Source: an uncultured Latescibacterota bacterium
GTDB lineage: Bacteria; Latescibacterota; UBA2968; UBA8231
Length of the DNA stretch: 64,000 nucleotides
Direction of reading: 5' to 3'
NCBI GenBank assembly: GCA_958295495.1
Contig: OY282352.1
Coordinates: forward strand, 5,216,049 to 5,280,048
The translations under genes and the position numbers were made by a program. Positions 47,748 through 56,947 of this stretch are shown one piece after another; position 1 is the stretch's first letter; each line of letters opens with the position of its first letter. A model generated the notes under the pieces. It was not told where the DNA came from and made no database searches. It saw nothing but the letters and a program-made list of their open reading frames with translations.

Positions 47748-50700
47748 TTATTGTGCCTCGCCCAAGTGCGTGCGGCCGATCATCTCCCGATTGCTGCGGG
47801 CAAATTCCAAAGCGCGCCATTCTTCCTTTCTTTTCTCTAAAGCTGCGATAGCCTCCTCATAGGCTATCGCGGCGAGGCGCCAGTTGTCCATCTGGTAATA
47901 GGCAACCCCGATATTGCACCGCGCCGCCGCCTCGCTAGGGGTGTCGGGGTAGCGACCAATCACCTCCTCCAACACCGCGATGGCCCGCACAAACTCGCCC
48001 TCGTCATACAGTGCCATGCCCTCGCTGTAGAGCGAGTCGGCTTCCGAGTCGGCCAGATAGGCCAACAATTGGCGTGCTTGCACGGCCTCGGCCGTCTCCG
48101 GGAAGCGCTCTACTACTTGCTCGTAGAGCCGCGACGCCTTGAGAAAATGGTGGTCGTTGTAGTAGTAATCGCCGATGTGCATAAGCCCCTGATGGGCGCG
48201 TTCGTGCTGGGGATGCTCGCGCACCAAGCGCAAAAAGAGGTTCCGCATCGGCTCGATGCGTTCAAGCTCCAACTGACACCAAGCGGCCCCATACAGGGCC
48301 TCGGGCGCGTCCTTGCTGTCTGGGTAGGTGCCGAAGACCCGTTTGTAGGAGGACAATGCCCGCTCGTACTCGGCCTCCTCGTAGTACAGTTCCCCGATCA
48401 ACAACTCGGCCTCAGACGCCTGCGGCTGATTGGGATAGTCCGCGGCCAACTCCTCAAAGACGGCCCGTGCGGCCTTGTTCTCGCCCCGCGCTTGGAGGCT
48501 GTGCCCCAAGTAGAACAGGGCCGCAGCCCGCAGCGCATGGCGCGGGGCCATTTCTGAAACCGAGCTGAACGCCCGCTCTGCGGCCTCGTAATCGCGCTCG
48601 CCCAAGGCCACGCTGCCTAGCTCAAAATGGAATTCGGCGGCCTGAGCCGGCCCTGAGGTTCGCGCCAGCCCTTCTTCCAAGACCGCCCGCGCCGCAGCTA
48701 AGCTGTCTTGGGCCACCAACGCTCGGCCCAGCAGGAGCCACGCGCGCTCCTCGTGCGCCAGCAAGGGACGAACTTGGGCTGCCGCCTGCGCCGCCTCATC
48801 CCGATCCAAATACCACTGCCCCAGCCCCAACAAGCCCTCGACGCGGGTGGCCTCGCTCGCGGCCATGACGCGATAGACTGCTTCCATGCGCTGGCTATCC
48901 TCCAAGGTCTGGGCACACGCGCTCATAGCCTGCAACAGGGCGCGCTGCTGGTCGCCAGCCAAAACACCCGCCTGCCAAGCCGCTTCCCACTCCTTCCACG
49001 CGGCTTCGTACTGCTCGGTCTTGTACAAGCTCCAGCCCAATCCCACCTGCGCGGCCGCCGCCGTAGCCCCCTCCAACTGCGGCAGGGCCTCGCGCAACAA
49101 CGACAGGGCCTGCTCGTGCTCGCCGCGCTTCTGGTGCAACAGCCCCAACTGCGCGGTAAGCTCGGCATTGGGCGTCTGCGCTATCTGCCGCGCAATCAGG
49201 GCTATGGCCTCATCGCCTTTTCCCTCCTCGACGTACAGGTGCGCCAGTTCCAGTTGCGCGTGCGTGTACTGAGGCCGGATCGGAGCGATGGACTCCAGCA
49301 CCCGGCGCGCTTTTGTGCTGCGCCCGGCCTGCCGGTAGCGACGGCCCAACACCAGCGCGGCCAACCCGCGCACGTCCCCGTCGGTACATTGGGCCAAAAT
49401 CTGTTCGTAGAGCGCGTCGCTCTGCTCGTGGCGCAGGCGGGCGACCTGCAACAGGGCGCGGCAGGCCAACTCCGGGGCGGCCTCCCCGGCCACTACCTGC
49501 TCAAACTGGGCTAAGGCCGCGGCCGAGTCGCTGAGGGCTTGGTGGATCGTCCCCTGCCAAAACAGGGCCTCCGGTGCCAAGTACGTTCCCACTTCGCCGT
49601 ACAGGGTTAGGGCCTCGGCGAACCACACTTGGGCACTGTCGGCGACAGTACTCTCCTCCCCCATCAGCCGCAGACACTCGGCTTGGCGGAATACGGCCTC
49701 GTCAACCGACACCCCGGCCGCGTCGGCAAACGCCCTGTAGGCCGTCAGGTAGAGCCGATGCGCCGCCAGTGCTTCCTCGTAGCGGCCCTCGTCAAACAGC
49801 AAGCTCATCAACCCGGCCTGCATCCGCGCCCGGAACGCCGGCCGCTCGGCTTGCTCGGCCGCATAGCGATACACCTCCAAACTGGCATCCACCCCGTGCG
49901 CCGCCTCGGCCAAAAGCGCCTGCCGCACCCACGCCTGCTCGGCCAAGTGCGGCTCCTGCGGAAAGTCCCGGCTGACCTTCTTGTACGCGGCCAGTGCCTC
50001 TTCGTAGCGGCCCAGCGCCTTGAGCATATCCCCGCGCTTGATATAGGCTTGGGCCGCCAGCGTCCGCCGCGACTGCCCTTCGCGCAATCCGGCCAAGGCC
50101 ACCGCCCGCTTCTCCGCGTCGTCCATACCCGCCGGGTCGTAGGTAGCGGCCAACTCCCCAAACGCCGCCAGCGCTTCCTCATGGTGCCCCAACGCTTCCA
50201 GCGCCAACCCCAACTGCAACCGCGCCCGATCCGCCCGGATTCCGGCTGGTGCGTCCTGCACATACCCCCGAAAGGCCGCCACCGCCTGCGCGTATTCCTC
50301 CTGATAAAACCACGCCCACCCCAGCGTATAGCGCGTCCGCTCGGCATAACGCCCCTTGGGGAATAGGCGCAACAACACCTGACCGGCCGCGGCTGCCTGC
50401 GCGTACTCCTCGGCGTCAAAAAAGCACTCCACCACGAGGTACGCCGCGGTCTCTCGCAGTTCAAAGCCCGCCTCGTCGCGCAGCGCGGCAAACCGGTCCG
50501 CGGCCCCCAGCAAGGACGCCGTGGCCAGTCCCTTCAGCGAATCGGCCTCCAGCGAATCGGCCAACGCCGCCTCCTGCCGCCACAACTGCGCCTGCTTGCG
50601 GCCCATGTTGGCCAACTGGTAGCGCGCGGCCGCTTGCACACCCACCGCGTACTCATCCACCACCACGCGCACCGCCGAGGCGCGCATCAGCACCCCGTCC

Positions 50701-50864
50701 GGCACGGCCAACACGCCCTCGTATATCCGCTGTGCCCCGGCAAAGTCGCCGGTGGCCAGCAGTTTTTGCGCCCGTGCAAAGCGCTTGCCCAAATCCTCTG
50801 GATTGGTCACGAACTGGCTGCCGGCCACTAAGCCGGCCAGCACTAAGGGAAGCCAAATAGCCAT
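47748..50864 (-). CDS. Large TPR-repeat envelope protein (1038 aa)
   Basis: Starts with a short hydrophobic segment (MAIWLPLVLAGLVAG) that acts as signal or anchor. The rest is about 20 tetratricopeptide units, e.g. GDFAGAQRIYEGVL, GRYEEALAAYKKVSRDFPQEP, AEYERALSSYKRVFGTYPDS, HFLKASRLYEQVVERFPETAE, of the long-spaced type found in YbgF/BamD-like periplasmic proteins. The start overlaps by one base the stop of the outer-membrane-like gene at 50864, so the two are coupled. Likely periplasmic scaffold for envelope assembly or secretion (inference). Confidence 0.85.
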   Translation of the reverse strand: MAIWLPLVLAGLVAGSQFVTNPEDLGKRFARAQKLLATGDFAGAQRIYEGVLAVPDGVLMRASAVRVVVDEYAVGVQAAARYQLANMGRKQAQLWRQEAALADSLEADSLKGLATASLLGAADRFAALRDEAGFELRETAAYLVVECFFDAEEYAQAAAAGQVLLRLFPKGRYAERTRYTLGWAWFYQEEYAQAVAAFRGYVQDAPAGIRADRARLQLGLALEALGHHEEALAAFGELAATYDPAGMDDAEKRAVALAGLREGQSRRTLAAQAYIKRGDMLKALGRYEEALAAYKKVSRDFPQEPHLAEQAWVRQALLAEAAHGVDASLEVYRYAAEQAERPAFRARMQAGLMSLLFDEGRYEEALAAHRLYLTAYRAFADAAGVSVDEAVFRQAECLRLMGEESTVADSAQVWFAEALTLYGEVGTYLAPEALFWQGTIHQALSDSAAALAQFEQVVAGEAAPELACRALLQVARLRHEQSDALYEQILAQCTDGDVRGLAALVLGRRYRQAGRSTKARRVLESIAPIRPQYTHAQLELAHLYVEEGKGDEAIALIARQIAQTPNAELTAQLGLLHQKRGEHEQALSLLREALPQLEGATAAAAQVGLGWSLYKTEQYEAAWKEWEAAWQAGVLAGDQQRALLQAMSACAQTLEDSQRMEAVYRVMAASEATRVEGLLGLGQWYLDRDEAAQAAAQVRPLLAHEERAWLLLGRALVAQDSLAAARAVLEEGLARTSGPAQAAEFHFELGSVALGERDYEAAERAFSSVSEMAPRHALRAAALFYLGHSLQARGENKAARAVFEELAADYPNQPQASEAELLIGELYYEEAEYERALSSYKRVFGTYPDSKDAPEALYGAAWCQLELERIEPMRNLFLRLVREHPQHERAHQGLMHIGDYYYNDHHFLKASRLYEQVVERFPETAEAVQARQLLAYLADSEADSLYSEGMALYDEGEFVRAIAVLEEVIGRYPDTPSEAAARCNIGVAYYQMDNWRLAAIAYEEAIAALEKRKEEWRALEFARSNREMIGRTHLGEAQ

Positions 50865-53485
50865 TAGCGATCGTACCCCGCGATAATCGAGATGAAAAAC
50901 CGCGACACTCCGCCGTCGCGCGTCCGCGCCACGGCCGGGTCGGCAAATTCTTCGTGGCGCAACTCAATCCCGGTGTTGGAGACCATAGTATAGCCGATGT
51001 ACGTGCCGCGCACCGTGAACATCAGCACCGAACTAGCCGAGCGCAGCTCGCGCTCCCGATCCACTCGGTCGATAAAGCGGAAGGCCAGCACGGGCAACAA
51101 TGTGCGCGTGAACGGCACTCCCATCCCCTGCTGGCCAAATTGCACCAAGGTATTCTCCGTTAGCCTCCAATCTACGCGCACAATGGGCGCGATCTGGTTC
51201 CACGACTCCACCGCCCGCCGCCGGTCGCTTTGGGTGACGTGCTTGTACAGATGCTTAATCATGGCTTGGACGCGCAGGCGGGACAACTCGTAGGTGTAGT
51301 CCGTTTTGTTGACCATCGTGAAGGTCTGCAGCCGCGCCTCAGCCGCCAACTGCCGGTTCAGGATCCACTGCGCGTTGTTTTCAAGGTGGAGCTGGTCCAG
51401 CCGCGCCAACCGGGTGCCGACAAACGAGGTATGCACCCACGAGTCGGCCATTAGCAAGGCATCGGGCGTGGGCGGTTGGTCCGGGTTGTTGTTCTCGCCG
51501 GCGCGAAAGACGTACACCGAGTCCGGCACCGTGTCCTCGACCCGCTTGCTGTCGTGATCGAGCTGGACTTGCCCCCAACGCGGCACGTCAAAGCGGTAGG
51601 ACACCCGCCCGTAGCGCGACACCGCCCGGCCCGGCCCGGCGATCTCGTCCTGGCGATAGTAGCCCACCCCAGCCGACAGGCCGCGCCAGCGCGGCAGGGC
51701 GACAAAGCCGTGCAGGCCGCGCCGGTCGCGGTCGTAGGGGTAGTCGGGCTTGTTGTCGTTTTCGCGCTCGTCAATGACGCCGTTGTTGTTCAAGTCAATG
51801 CCATAGACAAATTCCTGCGGGTCGGAGTAGTACAGCAAAAACGGCTCCTCAAAATCGGGCACTCCATTGGCGTTTTTGTCGTCGTCCGGGATGTTGTCGT
51901 TGTCCTCGTCCAGCCCGGGGAAGACGCCGGACTCGGTCTCCGAGCCGTTGGGATAATCGCGCAAATTGTCGTCGGCGTAGCGGTCGTTGTCGTCGTTGTC
52001 ATCGACCAAGGGGAACTCTGAAAGCACCTGTTGATCTTGGCTTTCTCCGCCCAAGTCCGTGTAGAGCCGCACCCCGCCGCGCCGACTATCGTACCCGCCG
52101 CCATAGCGCGGCCCCATGCGAAAGAGTTCGCCGCCTACTTCCCAGCGACCGATGTCCTTGAGCGCGTTGATGTACCACCCCGCCGCCTTTTGGCTGCCGT
52201 GCTGGCCGCGCAGCACCGGAAAGCTGCGGTAGAGCAGGTTGCGCTGGTATTCGCCGCGCACCTTCAGGCCGACAAACGTGGCCTCCACGTCAAAGCCAAA
52301 AATCGTCTGCCCAGTGGAAAAGCCGTGCTCAAATTCCACGGCCCGGCGGTTGGAAAAATCCCGCACCTCCCCAGTCGCCCGGGCCCGCGTCTCAAAGGAC
52401 GTGTTGCGCGGGGTGAACTGATTGCGCAGCGCGTCGAAAAAGGGGTGCTGTTGCGCCACCTCAATGCGGTAATCATTGGCCACTAAAGCCCGCACCCGCG
52501 CCCGGCGCGACGCGAAATCCTCCGGTACGACAAACAGGTATTCCACCGCCTCCTCGCCGCGCACCTCGCGGAAGCCATCGCCGCGGCGGCCGCCCAACAC
52601 TTGCGCTTGCAAACCCGGTGCAAAGCGGTCGTCGGCTGGGTCGCTGCTAATCGTGGCCTCGCCCGCCGGCCCCTCCCCTTCCAATTCGAGGACAATGTCG
52701 TACACAATGGCCCCGGCTTCGTCGCTTTGCGGCGAGTCGTCGCGCACGCGCACGGTAATCTCGCTCGGCGGCTGCATGGCCGGATAGGGGATGCCACCGC
52801 GCAAAAAGCCGCCGGCACTGCCACGGGCCGTATTGGCTTGGTGTTGATTGACAAAGGTCGCACCAAAGCGCAGCACATCGCCCACCCGGGTTTGCCAGTG
52901 GCCGGCGAGATTGTACACCGGGTTTTCTTCGGTCCGCTCCAAGAAGTCAATCAGCGATCCCCGCCCTTGGGCAACCGGATCGGAAAAGCTGTTGAGCGTG
53001 GGAAACAGCGACGAGTCAAAGCCGCGCGTGGTCAGCAAGGTAATTTTGTTGCCCGGAAAGATCACGTCCCAGCGCAAGCCATTAAAGCCGGCCTGCCGAA
53101 ACGTCAACGGCGTAAACTCGGTGCGCACCTCGTCGCCCACGGTCAAGGACCAATGCCACGGGCCGTAGCTGTCGTGGGCGATGATCAGGTTGTTGAGCGA
53201 GCGGTAGAGTCGGTCCTTGAGGATGCGGCTGCCGCCGGGCCGCTGCTCGTCCAACTCATAGACGAGGAAGCCCTCGGCGAGGAAGCGGCCGAGGAAGTCG
53301 TAGCGCGGGGCCAAGCGAATCTCGCGGCGATAGGGCCGGTACAGGTCCTCGCCGTAATTGGTGTACGCGCTCAGGGGCGGGCGGCGCAAAAAGTGGCGCG
53401 CCGGTTCGGCGTCGGGCAAATCCGCCGCCAGCGGACGCCCGAACAACAGCAAGGCCAGCAGCAGGAACCATCGTCGGCTGCTCAT
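50864..53485 (-). CDS. Large outer-membrane-like protein with Asp-rich calcium-type repeats (873 aa)
   Basis: Signal peptide MSSRRWFLLLALLLFGRPLAA. Much of the protein alternates polar and hydrophobic residues and ends in aromatic strands (FFISIIAGYDR), typical of a beta-barrel. At about 480-560 is an Asp/Asn-rich stretch (DNDDNDRYADDNLRDY, LDEDNDNIPDDDKNANGVPD, GIDLNNNGVIDE) like thrombospondin-type calcium repeats. GGGAGATTCTCA precedes the chosen ATG. It lies between the discoidin protein and the TPR protein in one operon. May belong to a T9SS-associated surface system; family not identified. Confidence 0.68.
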   Translation of the reverse strand: MSSRRWFLLLALLLFGRPLAADLPDAEPARHFLRRPPLSAYTNYGEDLYRPYRREIRLAPRYDFLGRFLAEGFLVYELDEQRPGGSRILKDRLYRSLNNLIIAHDSYGPWHWSLTVGDEVRTEFTPLTFRQAGFNGLRWDVIFPGNKITLLTTRGFDSSLFPTLNSFSDPVAQGRGSLIDFLERTEENPVYNLAGHWQTRVGDVLRFGATFVNQHQANTARGSAGGFLRGGIPYPAMQPPSEITVRVRDDSPQSDEAGAIVYDIVLELEGEGPAGEATISSDPADDRFAPGLQAQVLGGRRGDGFREVRGEEAVEYLFVVPEDFASRRARVRALVANDYRIEVAQQHPFFDALRNQFTPRNTSFETRARATGEVRDFSNRRAVEFEHGFSTGQTIFGFDVEATFVGLKVRGEYQRNLLYRSFPVLRGQHGSQKAAGWYINALKDIGRWEVGGELFRMGPRYGGGYDSRRGGVRLYTDLGGESQDQQVLSEFPLVDDNDDNDRYADDNLRDYPNGSETESGVFPGLDEDNDNIPDDDKNANGVPDFEEPFLLYYSDPQEFVYGIDLNNNGVIDERENDNKPDYPYDRDRRGLHGFVALPRWRGLSAGVGYYRQDEIAGPGRAVSRYGRVSYRFDVPRWGQVQLDHDSKRVEDTVPDSVYVFRAGENNNPDQPPTPDALLMADSWVHTSFVGTRLARLDQLHLENNAQWILNRQLAAEARLQTFTMVNKTDYTYELSRLRVQAMIKHLYKHVTQSDRRRAVESWNQIAPIVRVDWRLTENTLVQFGQQGMGVPFTRTLLPVLAFRFIDRVDRERELRSASSVLMFTVRGTYIGYTMVSNTGIELRHEEFADPAVARTRDGGVSRFFISIIAGYDR

Positions 53486-53532
53486 TGAGAATCTCCCTTC
53501 CCAATATACGGGACTGCTAATCAACTGTTTCA

Positions 53533-55188
53533 TTAGTACACCACCCCGACCAGACCCGTCCACACATCGGCGCGGTCGGCGTCAATTTCAACGCGCAGCA
53601 GATAATGCCCTGGCGCGACCAGCCGCCCGCTCTCGTCGCGGCCGTCCCACGCCAAGCGCTTGCGCCCGGCCGCGGCCGGCTGCCCGTCCCACAACACCTG
53701 CACCCGCCGTCCCGCCAAGTCGTATAGGGCCACTGTCAACGCCTGCGGGTGCTGCACCTTGGCCAAGTCAATCTGGATTTGGGCTGGACCTGAGGCCGCG
53801 TTGAAGGGATTGGGCCGCACCGACACGCCGGTGCGCGGCAGGGCGCGGCCAACCACCCCTTCTCCCACCAAGGTCCAAGCATCTTCTGCCACGGGCCGCA
53901 CGTTCTGCCTGTTCGCGCTATCGCCCAAGGCAATAGCCGTCCGCACCGCCAGCGTTGGCCGCAACAGCACCGACGCAAACTCCACTTCGAGACGACCCGA
54001 CCGACTCACGCGGTGCTCGGCCCCCAACGCCAACCGGATACCCTCGTCGTCCCACCCGGCCTCATACCCGTCCTCCGGCAGCGCCAACCCGTCGAACCGC
54101 ACCTGCTGCACTGCGCCCGGCAGGCCGATATGCACTTGGTCAAACCCGAGATCTTCGGGGCCGATTTCCACGTCGAGGGTATAGGTGAACACCGTCTCCT
54201 CGCCCAACACCGGCCGCTGCGGCGCAATGGCCCCGGTCACCTCCTCGGCAAAAAGCTGTTCCCCAAAGGCGACCGCCACCTGCGCCAGCCTCGGCGTGCG
54301 CAGGGGATCGCGCGTTTCCATGACCGCCCGATACTGCACAAACCGCGCCGGCTCCGGCTCTGTCAGGGCCACGCCCTCGCCGACTTTTGCCAAGTCCCAC
54401 GCCGGCACCCGGTGCCATTCGGGCCACGCCTCCCCATCGGCCGACGTGCGGAACTGCACCCGCAAAATCGTGCCCGGCGGCGTCTGGCCCGCAAACCACA
54501 CGCGCCCCAAGTTGACCGGCTGCCCTGCGTCGAACACGGCCGACGCAAACGCCCCCTCGGCCCCAAAGCCCTCGCCGAACACTTCTACCTCGCCGATGGA
54601 GACCCAATTGGGCGGGTCCTCCCGCGTCAGCCGCAAGCGCACAAAGCGGCCCAACACCGGCAGTGGCACCCCGTCGGCACCGGTCTCAATCCACGTCGAA
54701 TCCACCGACGTATCGACTGTCGGGCGGGTGTTTTCCGCCTGTTGCGCCACCAATATCCAATCGTCGGGCGTGGCCTCCCGCGCCACTTCGAGGCGGTAGC
54801 CTTTGGCGAAAAACAGCGGTCGTTGGGCGACGGTCTTGCCCGGCAGGAGGCGCACTTGGCTCACGCCGCGGTCGCCGCCTAAGTCGATCTGAATCCACTT
54901 GCCCAACACTTCGACCTCGTTGTCAAAGCGCCACTCGGTGTCGGCATTGCCGTCGGTGACGCTGCGGCGACCGCTCAAGGTGTTCGGCCCGGACGAAGCC
55001 ACCGCATCCAACGCGAGGTTGACCCCGCGGAAGGAGGCCAGCGACACCCGTCCCAAGCTGTCGATCTCCGTGCCGGAAAAAAGACCGTCCGCAAACCCGT
55101 CGGCTCCCTCATGCACCCACTCGCCGGCCATCGCCGGAGCGCAGCAGAGCACGGCCAAGCCGAGCATATAACACATCGCATTAATCAT
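53533..55188 (-). CDS. Secreted discoidin (F5/8-type) protein with FlgD-like C-terminal domain (551 aa)
   Basis: Signal peptide MINAMCYMLGLAVLCCAPAMA. Residues about 55-210 (NLALDAVASSG..TLSGRRSVTDGNADTEWRFDN...WIQIDLGGDRGVSQVRLLP...GRFVRLRLT...VSIGEVEVFG) form a discoidin/F5-8C carbohydrate-binding-like domain. Ig-like regions follow. The last ~90 residues (VRPNPFNAASG...ALTVALYDLAGRRVQVLWDG...WDGRDESGRLVAPGHYLLRVEID) are the FlgD/T9SS-like module. The end overlaps no gene; the start overlaps the STAS-like gene by 8 bp. Confidence 0.8.
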   Translation of the reverse strand: MINAMCYMLGLAVLCCAPAMAGEWVHEGADGFADGLFSGTEIDSLGRVSLASFRGVNLALDAVASSGPNTLSGRRSVTDGNADTEWRFDNEVEVLGKWIQIDLGGDRGVSQVRLLPGKTVAQRPLFFAKGYRLEVAREATPDDWILVAQQAENTRPTVDTSVDSTWIETGADGVPLPVLGRFVRLRLTREDPPNWVSIGEVEVFGEGFGAEGAFASAVFDAGQPVNLGRVWFAGQTPPGTILRVQFRTSADGEAWPEWHRVPAWDLAKVGEGVALTEPEPARFVQYRAVMETRDPLRTPRLAQVAVAFGEQLFAEEVTGAIAPQRPVLGEETVFTYTLDVEIGPEDLGFDQVHIGLPGAVQQVRFDGLALPEDGYEAGWDDEGIRLALGAEHRVSRSGRLEVEFASVLLRPTLAVRTAIALGDSANRQNVRPVAEDAWTLVGEGVVGRALPRTGVSVRPNPFNAASGPAQIQIDLAKVQHPQALTVALYDLAGRRVQVLWDGQPAAAGRKRLAWDGRDESGRLVAPGHYLLRVEIDADRADVWTGLVGVVY

Positions 55189-55474
55189 CTATCCAGGCCT
55201 CCAAACCCCAGCATTCTAACGTGTGCTTTATGGAAAAATCCAGTTGCTGGAAGCGCAAAGTCAGGCCCAGTTGCCCCAAACGGGTTGCCTCTGGCTCAAG
55301 AAATGGATTGAGGCTCCGCACTTCGTTAGCCACGATGCAGACCTCGGTTATCCCCTCCGCGACCTGCGATTGTAGGAAATCATACAGGATGTCGAACTCC
55401 GGCCTATTGATATACCCCATGAGTTGGATAGTCAAGGTCTTGCCGCAGCGATTCGAGGTGTTAATACGTACCAT
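55181..55474 (-). CDS. STAS-like protein (97 aa)
   Basis: TLTIQLMGYINRPEFDILYDFLQSQVAEGITEVCIVANEVRSLNPFLEPEATRLGQLGL is beta-alpha alternating with the spacing of STAS (anti-sigma antagonist-like) domains, ending with an amphipathic segment. No phosphorylatable Ser is evident at the usual site. AGGAGGATACC precedes the ATG. It sits between DUF4159 and discoidin genes in one operon. Confidence 0.5.
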   Translation of the reverse strand: MVRINTSNRCGKTLTIQLMGYINRPEFDILYDFLQSQVAEGITEVCIVANEVRSLNPFLEPEATRLGQLGLTLRFQQLDFSIKHTLECWGLEAWIDD

Positions 55475-55486
55475 GGTATCCTCCTC

Positions 55487-56827
55487 TCAATCCACATCAA
55501 CTAGTTGTAGTGCCAATGATCCCTCGCGCGTCAGGGCGTACACCAAGAGATTCACGCCCAAATTATACACCAATGGCTCCTCGGCACTGGCCATAGCCGA
55601 GTGGTTGATTACGTTATTAGCCAAAGACCAATCCACCACCTCCCGACCGATGCCCGCCCAGAAGTCGGCGTAGTTGCGCATCGAATACACCCCCACCAAC
55701 TGCTCCCCGACCATGATGCCCTCCAAATAGTCCGGGGTGCGTGGCGGATATTCTCTAGATATAAAGTGCAGATCGCGCATCCCGCGCGGCAGGCTCTTTA
55801 CATCGTAGAAGCAATGATAGAGCGGATGGCTTATCTCCAGCCGGGCAAACTGCCAGTCCTTCCACTCTCGATAGCCCACCGCCTCAAAGCTGGCGCGAAT
55901 CAGGGAACGCACCGCCGGAATGTCTAATTCGTCATCGCGATAATTATCCCACAACAGGCGGACAATATCCGCAAACAGGAAGCCGCCGCTGGTCAAATAC
56001 GCCCCGAGGTTGGCCGCCTCGCTGTCCGTAAACTCAAAGGGGGTATCGACCGTCAGCAGCACGAAGGGAACTTGCAAAAGCTGCGGATCCTCCAGCGAGA
56101 CCGCGTCGCGCACTTCAACGTGAACCTGCGTCTTGGCGACCATTTTATCGGCCAATCCTTGCAGCATCCGCCGCTCCACCATTTGGCGCGGCATCTGGTG
56201 ATACCAGCGCACCTGCATGTCTTCGGCCTGTTGACTGTACTCAGCCCGATCAATGGAAGGGCTATAGACGCCGGACATATAGAGGAACCCCTTGAGCTTG
56301 CGCCGATCTTGGGGATCGACGACCACCATCGCCCGGTGCCGGCCGGTGTCCATCGCCTGCACGTCCATCAGCTCCAAGGCCAAGTCAATCTCGTCGGCAC
56401 CCTGCCGCGTCCCTTCTAGTGCCCCAACGCGCAGGTTCGGCCCAATGTGCCGAGCGGGGAAGTCCGGCACGGGCAGCACCAGCCGCGCCGGCAGTGCCGC
56501 TGTCGGCAGCCTAAGAGCCGCTGACTGGAACACCGGCAGCGGGCGCGACGCCGACGGCGCCGGCCGCATGGCCACGACCGGGGCCGCTTGCAGGGCCGGC
56601 CGGCGCACTAAGGGGCGCTGGTGGGGGCGTTGCCGGCGGGTGAGGGTGCGCTGCGGCGGCGGCCGTTTGGTAAACTTCACCATGATCGGCGGTTGGACGG
56701 GGAATTGCGTAACCCGCTCGTGGCGCGTGATCCCGAAAATCACCAGCAGATGCAAGGCCAGCGACAACGCCAAGCAACTTTGCAGTTTTCTATTTCTTCG
56801 GAGCGGAACTTTCCACGGTCGTCTCAT
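55487..56827 (-). CDS. DUF4159-domain protein with N-terminal membrane anchor (446 aa)
   Basis: One membrane helix (SCLALSLALHLLVIFGI, about 17-33) is followed by a Pro/Arg-rich linker like that of TonB-type proteins (RPPPQRTLTRRQRPHQRPLVRRP) and a C-terminal domain (about 200-440) with DAVSLEDPQLLQVPFVLLT, GGFLFADIVR, HPLYHCFYD and LEGIMVGEQLVGVYSMRNYADFWAG, which I recognise as DUF4159. GGGAGGAGCTG precedes the ATG. Function of the family is not established; often near envelope or gliding-related genes. The 120 bp upstream (56828-56947) hold no gene. Confidence 0.72.
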   Translation of the reverse strand: MRRPWKVPLRRNRKLQSCLALSLALHLLVIFGITRHERVTQFPVQPPIMVKFTKRPPPQRTLTRRQRPHQRPLVRRPALQAAPVVAMRPAPSASRPLPVFQSAALRLPTAALPARLVLPVPDFPARHIGPNLRVGALEGTRQGADEIDLALELMDVQAMDTGRHRAMVVVDPQDRRKLKGFLYMSGVYSPSIDRAEYSQQAEDMQVRWYHQMPRQMVERRMLQGLADKMVAKTQVHVEVRDAVSLEDPQLLQVPFVLLTVDTPFEFTDSEAANLGAYLTSGGFLFADIVRLLWDNYRDDELDIPAVRSLIRASFEAVGYREWKDWQFARLEISHPLYHCFYDVKSLPRGMRDLHFISREYPPRTPDYLEGIMVGEQLVGVYSMRNYADFWAGIGREVVDWSLANNVINHSAMASAEEPLVYNLGVNLLVYALTREGSLALQLVDVD

Positions 56828-56947
56828 CAGCTCCTCCCTTCGCAGGGGATTAAACCGGAGTAAATCCAGTATAAGTATAATGGATGCTTAGGCTGTCTCA
56901 TGCCGTCTCGTCCTCGTTGGAGTCAAATAGCTCAAAAGAAGGTCCTT

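Noticed and set aside
56840..56947. sigma70 promoter for the DUF4159 operon
   Set aside because: A TATACT-like -10 is present but the only -35-like hexamers are at wrong spacing, so I could not support it.
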